The notes under the pieces are model-generated. The model had not been told where the DNA came from and ran no database searches. It saw only the letters and a program-made list of their open reading frames with translations. Positions 25,643-34,535 of a stretch of DNA of 64,000 bases are shown piece by piece (positions within the stretch are counted from its first letter, which is position 1; every line of letters starts with the position of its first letter). Origin of the DNA: Arcticibacter eurypsychrophilus (lineage in GTDB: Bacteria > Bacteroidota > Bacteroidia > Sphingobacteriales > Sphingobacteriaceae). Both the position numbers and the translations under genes were made by a program. The stretch lies in assembly GCF_001730525.1 (NCBI RefSeq), contig NZ_MDFN01000013.1, positions 62,001 to 126,000 on the forward strand, in the 5' to 3' direction.

Positions 25643-26014
25643 TTTTCTTAAATCGCATCTTTATGCATGGGGATCAAAGGACATAACGCACACTCCTCCC
25701 AGTTACTAACGGTTTGTCTCGAATTACACTTGTTAAAGACAATTCCATTAACGAATAATTCCTTAGAGTGAATTTACAAACTATATCTAAACAGTTACGC
25801 GTTTGCTTAGACAAATTAAACTGTATATTCCTTTTCTGAATCCCATATTGCAGAACCGTATAATTTTATTTATAATTGAACTACATTGTTAATATCGTAC
25901 AACAGGATAACATTCTAATTTTTAAAATCGAGAGTATTAACCCTATTGTTTCATTTATTTCAGATTCAAACGACTGGTTATAGATACTGAAAATTTAAAT
26001 AAATAAATAAGCCC

Positions 26015-26803
26015 TTGAAAAATATTAAGTTTTACCAGGTTGATGCATTTACGAATCAGCCATTCAAAGGAAATCCAGCAGCAATTTGCATACTTGAAGA
26101 AGAATTAAGTACAGCAACGATGCTCCAGATTGCAGCGGAAAACAACCTTGCTGAAACAGCTTTTGTTCAAAAGAGTGCAGATGGATTCAACCTGCGTTGG
26201 TTTACCCCTACTGTCGAGGTACACTTATGCGGACACGCTACTTTAGCCACTTCTCATATTCTTTGGCAGGAAGGAATTCTTCAAACAAACGAAACTGCAC
26301 GTTATCATACACTAAGTGGTTTACTTATAGCAAAAAAGAAAGGTGAGTGGATTGAAATTGATCTTCCTGCTCAAGAAAACAGACCAGTTGAGGTACCTGA
26401 AGAAGTATTAGCGGCATTGCATGTTCAACCCATTCGTACCGCTTATTCTGACCGCTACATCATCGAATTACAGACTCCTGAAGAAGTTGTAAACGCTAAA
26501 CCAGACTTCAATGTATTGAGGCACCATGAAATGGTAATCATTACTAGCAAAGGTGGGCCATCCATTCCCTATGACTTCGTATCAAGAACATTTGGCCCTT
26601 CGGTTGGCGTAGATGAAGACCCCGTAACAGGATCTTCCCATTGCAGTTTAGCGCCTTACTATGCGCAACAACTGAATAAGACTGAATTCTTTGCTTATCA
26701 GGCATCAGAAAGAGGTGGGGAAATGAAACTAGAACTTAAGGGCGACCGGGTTCTGCTGTCAGGACATGCAGTAACCTTGATATCAGGAACGTTGATGATT
26801 TAA
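26015..26803 (+). CDS. PhzF family isomerase/epimerase-like protein (TTG start)
   Basis: A 262-residue PhzF-fold protein made of two similar halves. Characteristic motifs are FKGNPAAIC near the N-terminus, NLAETAFV with the catalytic Glu, RWFTPTVEVHLCGHATLA, and DEDPVTGSSHCSLAPYYA with the D-P-V-T-G-S turn. PhzF itself isomerises DHHA in phenazine synthesis, but no other phenazine genes are present here, so the substrate is unknown. The start must be the TTG at 26015: it gives KNIKFYQVDAFTNQ, the family N-terminus, and the nearest in-frame ATG is inside the conserved core. Confidence 0.93.
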   Translation: MKNIKFYQVDAFTNQPFKGNPAAICILEEELSTATMLQIAAENNLAETAFVQKSADGFNLRWFTPTVEVHLCGHATLATSHILWQEGILQTNETARYHTLSGLLIAKKKGEWIEIDLPAQENRPVEVPEEVLAALHVQPIRTAYSDRYIIELQTPEEVVNAKPDFNVLRHHEMVIITSKGGPSIPYDFVSRTFGPSVGVDEDPVTGSSHCSLAPYYAQQLNKTEFFAYQASERGGEMKLELKGDRVLLSGHAVTLISGTLMI

Positions 26804-27090
26804 AACAGCAAGTTAGGTATAGAATTATCTTCGTCTACTGCTTTACAAAGCAATCCAACGAGTAGATGTATCTTCATCTGACTATTGAAGAAAAATCCAC
26901 AATGTAAAATTAGGTATCTCTTATGCATCCCATGCCATTCAGCCGATATTGCCAAGAACGCAGCTAAGAATCCATGGTCAATCTATACCCTTATTCTCCA
27001 AGATTAAGGAATTTTTGAACTCATCATTGTTAACATAGAAATCATTTTAAACTCTTAATAAAGATATCTCTCTGTACTAACTTGCCAGAT

Positions 27091-28845
27091 ATGGCAGTAG
27101 TATCTAAGGAAGATTTTTCAAAGACAGCAGGAATAAGCAAGATACCGATGCCTGGACTCGATTTATTACTGATGAAGATCATGAAGATCAACGATCTAAA
27201 TGAAATAATAGAACAAGCTGAATCATTGCAAGGACCTGAGTTTGCTGCACATTTACTTCACATTCTCGGAATAACACTTGAGGTTGATGAAGCTGACCTG
27301 GCTAACATTCCCCAAGATGGAGCCTTCATAGCTATCGCAAACCATCCTTATGGAGCCATTGAGGCACTTGCATTACTTCAAATATTGGTCACCCAACGTC
27401 CCGAAACTAAGTTTATGGGAAACTTCCTGCTCAAAAAAATTCCAAATCTTGCGGATTATATTATACCTGTGAATCCATTTGAAAAAATTAAAGACAAATC
27501 AAGTATCACTGGTCTGAAAAGCACCCTTCAATTATTGAGGCATGGAACACCTGTAGCGATATTTCCAGCAGGTGAAGTTTCGGGTTATGCACCCGGAAAA
27601 CAGCAGATTATCGATCGTAAGTGGCATCCCGTTGTAGGGAAAATTATAAGCAAGGCAAATGTACCAGTGCTTCCTGTTTATTTTCATGGCAATAATGGTA
27701 TCCTGTTCAGTCTGCTTAAATATATCCATCCAATGCTTCAAACGGCAAAACTCCCTTCTGAACTATTTAATAAAAAGGGGCATGTCCTGCGCATTAGAAT
27801 TGGAAAACCTGTTACCCTGGACCAAATCCCTGGCCGGGATAATAACACAGAACTTTTAAACTACCTAAGAGTTAAAACGTATGCTTTAGGGGCCGGACTG
27901 GCTAATGAAAGAAAGATTTTAAACCCGGGAAATATTTTCAAGATTAGAACTAAATCTCAACCAATCGTAGAGCAAATCGCTTCCGGCGTACTCGAAAAGG
28001 AAGTGGCTAATCTGAACCATTTACTAATTTGCAAAGAGAAAAACTATGCCGTTTACATGGCTTCTTCTGCAGAGATTCCGAACCTCCTGAAAGAAATTGG
28101 TCGCCTTAGGGAAACCACCTTCAGGGAAGTTGGCGAAGGAAGTAATAAACCGATTGACCTTGACAAATTTGATATATACTATTACCACCTCTTCATTTGG
28201 GATCATGTAAACAAACAGCTTGTAGGTGCCTATCGCATTGGAAAAGGCGACGAAATCTTCTATAGCATGGGGAAAAAGGGATTTTATACTGCTGAACTGT
28301 TTAAAATCAAAAAAGAGTTCTTCCCTATTCTTAAAGAAAGTCTGGAGCTTGGCAGATCATGGATCAGAAGGGAATACCAGCAAAAACCTCTGCCTCTGTA
28401 TTTGCTCTGGAAAGGAATACTAAAATATTTGCAAACGGATACCAGGTACAAGTACCTTATCGGGCCAGTTAGCATCAGTAACAGATACTCGCGATTCTCC
28501 AAGTCACTCATGGTAGAGTATATCAAAAAACATCACTTTGATCATGAACTGGCAAAATACGTCAAACCCAATAATCATTTCCAGGTTAATTTTTCCAAAT
28601 TAAACCAAAACTTGCTTTTGGATAACTGCGATTCATTGAAAGACTTGAACAGCCTTATTTCTGAACTCGAAACCAGTCACATCAAGATTCCAGTGCTATT
28701 GAGGCAATATCTCGCACTTCAAGCAAATTTTATTGGTTTTAATATCGACCCTAAGTTCTCCGATTGCCTTGATGGCTTCCTAATTTTAAATGTAACAGAA
28801 GTTCCACAAGAAAAGATTGATAAGCTAACGCTGACTTTCAAATAG
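27091..28845 (+). CDS. Bifunctional acyltransferase, OlsF-like (ornithine/amino lipid synthesis)
   Basis: A 584-residue two-domain enzyme. The N-terminal half (about 40-280) is a PlsC/LPLAT-type O-acyltransferase: IAIANHPYGAIEAL corresponds to block I (with a spacing of five and Glu instead of NHx4D), FPAGEVSG to block III (FPEGTRS in PlsC) and PVLPVYFHGNNG to block IV. The C-terminal half (about 300-520) looks like an OlsB/GNAT-type N-acyltransferase: LVGAYRIGKGDEIFYSMGKKGFYTAELF and LELGRSWIRREYQ are the familiar motifs. OlsF proteins known from Flavobacterium and Serratia do both acylations that make ornithine lipid. Whether the head group is ornithine or another amino acid is not visible. 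ATG 27091 is preferred to a TTG nine bases upstream. Confidence 0.82.
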   Translation: MAVVSKEDFSKTAGISKIPMPGLDLLLMKIMKINDLNEIIEQAESLQGPEFAAHLLHILGITLEVDEADLANIPQDGAFIAIANHPYGAIEALALLQILVTQRPETKFMGNFLLKKIPNLADYIIPVNPFEKIKDKSSITGLKSTLQLLRHGTPVAIFPAGEVSGYAPGKQQIIDRKWHPVVGKIISKANVPVLPVYFHGNNGILFSLLKYIHPMLQTAKLPSELFNKKGHVLRIRIGKPVTLDQIPGRDNNTELLNYLRVKTYALGAGLANERKILNPGNIFKIRTKSQPIVEQIASGVLEKEVANLNHLLICKEKNYAVYMASSAEIPNLLKEIGRLRETTFREVGEGSNKPIDLDKFDIYYYHLFIWDHVNKQLVGAYRIGKGDEIFYSMGKKGFYTAELFKIKKEFFPILKESLELGRSWIRREYQQKPLPLYLLWKGILKYLQTDTRYKYLIGPVSISNRYSRFSKSLMVEYIKKHHFDHELAKYVKPNNHFQVNFSKLNQNLLLDNCDSLKDLNSLISELETSHIKIPVLLRQYLALQANFIGFNIDPKFSDCLDGFLILNVTEVPQEKIDKLTLTFK

Positions 28846-28961
28846 AAATCCACTGACTATCTTACCCCATCTAACGCTATATATTGCAATAAAAAATAGA
28901 TTATATATAGCTTGAAAAACAATCCGTTTGATTAATTTTCCTAAATATTAACCACACGTAG

Positions 28962-31900
28962 ATGGCAAATACATTTTATTCCAAAAAGAATATAATTACG
29001 ATTATAATTGCATTGGGCCTAATTATTCTGGCATTTGCAACTTATCTTTTCTTAAAACCCCATCCCTCTAATGAAAACAATCCGGAGTTTGCTGCATATA
29101 TTGAATCTTATACCTCGGGAGTCATCTCAAAAAGTGATAAAATAAAGATCCATCTAACAGGTCAAGTAAGCACGCTGCATCGTATCAATGAACCCTTAGA
29201 TGACGGCATTCTTGATTTCAATCCGGCTATAAAAGGTAAAGCCTATTGGCTTGATGAAAGCACTATCGAATTCAAACCCGACGAACAGCTTAAACCGGGC
29301 GAAACGTATCAGGCCTCCTTTCATTTAGGAAAACTTACAGAAGTAAAAGAGCCGCTTGAAACCTTTATTTTCAGCTTTGAAATCACTAAACCCTCATTTA
29401 AAATTGAATTGGACGGGCTTAAATCCATAAACAGCTCCTCTCTTGAATATTTAAAATGTACAGGAACAATTCTCACATCAGATCAGGAAGAAACGATAGC
29501 TATAGAAAAATTACTTCTTGCCACCTACGCAGGTAATAGTAAGCGCATCAAATGGGAGCATCACCCGGAAATGCATACCTCCAGGTTTACTATCGACAGC
29601 ATCGGGATGGGACAAGCTAGTCAGGCCTTAAAATTAACTTGGAATGGCGATCCCATCCATTCAAATATTAAGGGTGATAAAGAACTGGAAGTTCCAGCAA
29701 AAGGTGTTTTCAAGGTATTAGATCTCAAATCAGTACAAAAAGATGAACAATACGTTTTAATACAACTGTCCAACCCGGTTATGATTGGCCAGGATTTAAA
29801 TGGGCTAATTACGATCAGCAACATCACCGATCCGCAATTTACCATTGAAGGAAGTGAAATCAAGGTGTATTCCCCAGACAGATTGAATGGAAATTATACC
29901 GTTTCCATCAATGCAGGCATTCAAAACATAGCCAGTCAGAAGTTAAAAACCACCCTCAAAGGCAATGTCAATTTCGAGAATATTGAACCTGCCGTAACCA
30001 TTCCCGGAAAGGGAATGATTATTCCCGACTCCGGTAAACTCAGTTATCCTTTTGAAGCAATCAACCTGAAGGCAGTCGATGTAACCATCATTAAGATCTA
30101 TGAAAACAACATCCCACAGTTTCTGCAGGTCAATAATGCGACAGATGGAAGTCAGGATTTAAGACGTGTAGGTAAACCACTCGTACAAAAAACAATTCGT
30201 CTGGATGAAGACAAAACCCTGAACCTAAAAAAGAAAAATCGTTTCGCTCTCGATATCGACAAGCTGATTAAAACCGAACCAGGAGCAATTTACCGGATTA
30301 CAATAGGCTTCAGAAAATCATATTCCCTCTTCACATGTACCGATCAAACAGAGGAGGAAAACCCAGCCGACAGCTATGATTACGGTGAAAAGATTGACGA
30401 GGACGATGAATTCTGGCAACGCTATAACGACTATTATCCTTTCGGATATAATTGGGATGAGAAAGATGACCCTTGTTCAAATTCTTATTTCAACCAGAAC
30501 AGGTGGGTATCCCGAAACGTCATAGCCTCCAACATCGGCATTATAACCAAGAGAGGCAGTGACAATACCGTCACCGTTTTCAGTACGGATATTCTGACCA
30601 CTGAACCGATGCAAGGCGTAGAAATCAAACTTCTTGATTACCAAAACCAGCTCATTCAAACAGCAACCACGAATAACGATGGAATTGCCGTGTTCCAGCT
30701 AAAAAGAAAACCCTTTCTGCTGTTGGCTAAAAAAGATAAACAACGCGGATACTTAAAATTGGATGATGGCTCTTCGCTCCCATTAAGCCGCTTTAATGTA
30801 AGCGGCGATATCATTCAAAATGGTATAAAAGGATTCATTTATGGTGAAAGAGGCGTTTGGAGACCCGGTGATTCTATTTATCTCAGTTTCATTCTCGAAG
30901 ACAAAGACAAGAAACTACCTGAGGGGCTGCCCATCATCTTCGAATTGTATACACCCCAGGGTCAGTTAAACAAAAAGTTGATACAAACCAAGGGAACCCT
31001 TGATTTCTACACCTTTAAAGTAAACACCAACACCGGAGCCCCTACCGGCAACTGGCTGGCAAAGGTAAAAGTAGGTGGATCAACTTTTACTAAGGCGGTA
31101 AAGATTGAAACCATCATGCCTAACCGCTTAAAAATCGATCTTAATTTTGCATCCACCAGCACCTTGGTTAAAGGTCGGGACAATCCCGGTAAGCTAACTG
31201 TCAATTGGCTCTTTGGATCGATAGCCAGAAATCTGAAAGCAAAAGTAGACGTGACGCTAAGTCCCGCTAAAACCACTTTTAAAGGCTTTAAACCCTATAC
31301 CTTCGATGACCCTACCAACGCTTTTGAATCAGAAAGCACCACCATCTTTGATGGCAAACTCAACGATAATGGCGTTGCAGTTGTAAAGGCCAACCTAAGC
31401 TCCACAGAAAGTGCGCCAGGGGTATTACGTGCTAATTTTATCACCAAAGTGTTTGAACCCGGGGGTAATTTCAGTATTGACAACTTCGAAATGCCCTATC
31501 ATATTTACAATTCCTACACTGGAATCCGGGCACCTCAAGGGGCACAGTTAAGCGACATGCTGCTTACTGACCACAATCATCCGATCGACATCATCAATGT
31601 GAATACTGAAGGTAAAGTCCTAAATGGAACCCAACAAGTAGAAATCCAGTTGTATAAAATTCAATGGCGCTGGTGGTGGGATGAAGGGGAAGAAAACCTG
31701 AGTAATTTCAGTCAGAACAAGGTAAACCAGCTCCTGAAAAAAGAAATTATTACCCTTAAAAATGGCAAAGGAAAATGGAACTTCCGGATCAACTACCCGG
31801 AATGGGGCCGCTATCTGATCCGCGTTAAAGATCTTAAAAGCGGACATACATCAGGACAAACCCTTTATGTAGACTGGCCCGGTTGGGCCCAAAGGGAGCA

Positions 31901-34535
31901 GCAGAACAACCCTACCGAAGCCTCCATGCTTTCCTTTACCGCAAACAAAGAAACTTTCAAAGTAGGCGAAAATGTAGAGTTAACTATCCCAAGCAGTAAA
32001 GGCGGCAGAGGATTAATAAGTGTAGAAAGTGGCAGTAAAGTATTGAAAACCTGGTGGATCGAGACCCAGAAAGGCCAAACTAAATTCTCTTTTAAAGTAG
32101 AAAAGAATATGGCGCCCAATGTGTTTCTGAACGTCACCTTATTGCAGCCACACTCCCAAACCATAAATGACCTTCCTATCCGGATGTATGGCGTGATCCC
32201 TATCCTGGTGGAAGATCCTAAAACCATCCTGAAGCCCGTAATCAGTTCGGCAGCAGTCATACGGCCGGAAACAAACAGCAGTTTAACGGTATCCGAGCAG
32301 ACTGGAAGACCGATGACCTATACGATTGCTATTGTTGACGAAGGTCTCCTGGCACTCACCAAGTTCAATACACCTAACCCCCATACGAGCTTTTATGCAA
32401 GGGAAGCATTAGGTGTAAAAACATGGGATCTCTTTGATAATGTGATAGGTGCCTGGGGAGGCGACCTGGTACGAATTTTAAGTATCGGAGGAGATGCCAG
32501 CATCAACCGGAATGTTAATCCCGCAAAAGCCAATCGGTTTAAACCAGTTGTCAAATTTATGGGTCCCTTCTATTTAAAAGCAGGCGAAAAAACAACCCAT
32601 CGCTTTAAGCTCCCTCAATATATCGGCGCGGTAAGAGCCATGGTCGTTGCCGGAAAAGATGGTGCCTATGGCTTCGCTGAAAAGCAGATCCAAGTGAAAA
32701 AACCATTGATGATCTTAGCCACGCTGCCTCGGGTAGCCGGACCGGGTGAAACCTTCAAATTACCCATCACGGTATTCGCCATGGAGAAACAAATTAAAAA
32801 TGTAAAACTTGAAATTAAAACCAGCAATCTATTAAGCACTAGCTCCAGCAGCCAGGTAATTAGCTTTACCGCCCTGGGAGAAAAGATGGCTTATGCTACG
32901 CTCGCAGTGAAACAAGCTACAGGTATTGCTAAAATAAAAATTATCGCTACCAGTGGAAATGAAAAAGCGGAGTATGACGTCGAAATGGATATCAGAAACC
33001 CTAACCCTTATCTGACAGTAGTCACAGGAACCCAACTGGAGCCTAAAAAATCCTACTCTCAGACCTTTAGCCCGATTGGTATTGCAGGCTCAACAAGTGG
33101 CATGCTTGAAGTTTCTACTATTCCGGCGATGAATCTAAGCAAAAGGTTAAATTACCTGATTCAGTACCCGCATGGTTGTGTCGAACAAGTGGTATCAGGT
33201 ATATTCCCTCAATTGGTGTTGAACCAGCTCACCGATGTATCGATGCAACAAAAGGCTGCTATAGAAAGAAACATAAAAAACGTATTGAACAGATTACAAT
33301 CCTTCCAAACGCAGGATGGTGGTATGGCTTACTGGCCAGGAAACCAGGATGCCGATGAATGGGGTACCAATTACACAGGCCACTTCCTGTTGGAAGCGCA
33401 ACGTAAAGGATATAGTCTGCCTGCCGGTCTATGGGATTCATGGAAACGCTATCAAAAGAACAAAGCCAATGCCTATGCTCCTTCCAGCAGTAACTTCTAT
33501 GGTGGCGACCTGATTCAAGCCTATCGCTTGTATCTCCTTGCTTTTGCTAAGAGTCCGGAAGTCGGAGCAATGAACCGTCTTCGTGAATTCAGTTATTTAT
33601 CTGATGCCGCCAAATGGCGATTAGCAGCAGCATATAAACTTATTGGTCAGACCGATATCGCTCTTTCATTAATCAAAAACTTAAGCACTGACATTAAGCC
33701 CTATCAGCAGATGAGTTACACATATGGCTCTGACCTAAGAGACGAAGCCATGATTTTAGAAACACTTACCGAACTTGGAAAAAGAAAGCAAGCGGCAGTA
33801 TTAGTCAATAGAATAGCCAATATGCTGTCTAAAGATCAATGGTACAGCACTCAAACCACTGCTTACTCTTTAATTGCCATCTCAAAATATTGCGGTATAA
33901 ACAAGGACGGCACAAAAATGAACTTCAGCTACAGTATCAATGGAACTAAACAAAGCATCACATCCAACTCCTATTTAAAACGCTTCCCATTGAGCTATAA
34001 ATCCGGCAAGTCAGCCCTACAGCTCATCAATAATGGCAGCAACGTTTTGTACCTAAAGGTTACGCAGGAAGGGCAGGCAGCACAAGGACAGAACCCACCT
34101 CTTGTAAACCATCCTGAACTATTGGACATGAGCATTGTCTATAAAACACAAAACGGCAAAGCAATTAACCCTGTCAGTATCAAACAAGGCACTGATTTTA
34201 TCGCCGAAGTCACTATAAACAACCCAGGTAAAAGAGGCTATTACGAACAAATGGCCCTCACTCAGATCTTCCCTTCTGGTTGGGAAATTATCAATACCCG
34301 TTTAAGTGATCAATCCGGCAATAACAGTGGTTCAAATTACAGTTACAGAGATATCCGTGACGACCGGGTGCTCACCTACTTCAACATCAAACCACGCGAA
34401 ACGCTGATATATCAGGTGTTATTAAACGCTTCCTATTTAGGCAGGTTCTATCTACCAGCAGTAAATTGTGCAGCCATGTATGACAACGAAATTCAAGCAA
34501 CTAAAACAGGCTTCTGGCTGGAGGTGGTTAAATGA
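28962..34535 (+). CDS. Bacterial alpha-2-macroglobulin with thioester motif
   Basis: A 1857-residue protease-trapping protein of the periplasm. An N-terminal hydrophobic helix (NIITIIIALGLIILAFATYLFL, within residues 10-32) has no Cys, so it is anchored by a transmembrane helix and not as a lipoprotein as in E. coli. Macroglobulin-like beta domains follow; YGERGVWRPGDSIYLSFI is the MG motif of the family. The thioester site is YPHGCVEQ with Cys1406 and Gln1409, which would capture attacking proteases covalently. The helical thioester domain (DGGMAYWPGNQDADEWGTNYTGHFLLEA) and a C-terminal domain follow. The stop overlaps the pbpC start by four bases (ATGA), the known pairing of this protein with a peptidoglycan repair enzyme. 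Confidence 0.95.
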   Translation: MANTFYSKKNIITIIIALGLIILAFATYLFLKPHPSNENNPEFAAYIESYTSGVISKSDKIKIHLTGQVSTLHRINEPLDDGILDFNPAIKGKAYWLDESTIEFKPDEQLKPGETYQASFHLGKLTEVKEPLETFIFSFEITKPSFKIELDGLKSINSSSLEYLKCTGTILTSDQEETIAIEKLLLATYAGNSKRIKWEHHPEMHTSRFTIDSIGMGQASQALKLTWNGDPIHSNIKGDKELEVPAKGVFKVLDLKSVQKDEQYVLIQLSNPVMIGQDLNGLITISNITDPQFTIEGSEIKVYSPDRLNGNYTVSINAGIQNIASQKLKTTLKGNVNFENIEPAVTIPGKGMIIPDSGKLSYPFEAINLKAVDVTIIKIYENNIPQFLQVNNATDGSQDLRRVGKPLVQKTIRLDEDKTLNLKKKNRFALDIDKLIKTEPGAIYRITIGFRKSYSLFTCTDQTEEENPADSYDYGEKIDEDDEFWQRYNDYYPFGYNWDEKDDPCSNSYFNQNRWVSRNVIASNIGIITKRGSDNTVTVFSTDILTTEPMQGVEIKLLDYQNQLIQTATTNNDGIAVFQLKRKPFLLLAKKDKQRGYLKLDDGSSLPLSRFNVSGDIIQNGIKGFIYGERGVWRPGDSIYLSFILEDKDKKLPEGLPIIFELYTPQGQLNKKLIQTKGTLDFYTFKVNTNTGAPTGNWLAKVKVGGSTFTKAVKIETIMPNRLKIDLNFASTSTLVKGRDNPGKLTVNWLFGSIARNLKAKVDVTLSPAKTTFKGFKPYTFDDPTNAFESESTTIFDGKLNDNGVAVVKANLSSTESAPGVLRANFITKVFEPGGNFSIDNFEMPYHIYNSYTGIRAPQGAQLSDMLLTDHNHPIDIINVNTEGKVLNGTQQVEIQLYKIQWRWWWDEGEENLSNFSQNKVNQLLKKEIITLKNGKGKWNFRINYPEWGRYLIRVKDLKSGHTSGQTLYVDWPGWAQREQQNNPTEASMLSFTANKETFKVGENVELTIPSSKGGRGLISVESGSKVLKTWWIETQKGQTKFSFKVEKNMAPNVFLNVTLLQPHSQTINDLPIRMYGVIPILVEDPKTILKPVISSAAVIRPETNSSLTVSEQTGRPMTYTIAIVDEGLLALTKFNTPNPHTSFYAREALGVKTWDLFDNVIGAWGGDLVRILSIGGDASINRNVNPAKANRFKPVVKFMGPFYLKAGEKTTHRFKLPQYIGAVRAMVVAGKDGAYGFAEKQIQVKKPLMILATLPRVAGPGETFKLPITVFAMEKQIKNVKLEIKTSNLLSTSSSSQVISFTALGEKMAYATLAVKQATGIAKIKIIATSGNEKAEYDVEMDIRNPNPYLTVVTGTQLEPKKSYSQTFSPIGIAGSTSGMLEVSTIPAMNLSKRLNYLIQYPHGCVEQVVSGIFPQLVLNQLTDVSMQQKAAIERNIKNVLNRLQSFQTQDGGMAYWPGNQDADEWGTNYTGHFLLEAQRKGYSLPAGLWDSWKRYQKNKANAYAPSSSNFYGGDLIQAYRLYLLAFAKSPEVGAMNRLREFSYLSDAAKWRLAAAYKLIGQTDIALSLIKNLSTDIKPYQQMSYTYGSDLRDEAMILETLTELGKRKQAAVLVNRIANMLSKDQWYSTQTTAYSLIAISKYCGINKDGTKMNFSYSINGTKQSITSNSYLKRFPLSYKSGKSALQLINNGSNVLYLKVTQEGQAAQGQNPPLVNHPELLDMSIVYKTQNGKAINPVSIKQGTDFIAEVTINNPGKRGYYEQMALTQIFPSGWEIINTRLSDQSGNNSGSNYSYRDIRDDRVLTYFNIKPRETLIYQVLLNASYLGRFYLPAVNCAAMYDNEIQATKTGFWLEVVK

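Noticed and set aside
26015-26803. Phenazine biosynthesis locus based on the PhzF-like gene
   Set aside because: No other phenazine genes are near; PhzF-fold proteins are widespread without phenazine synthesis.
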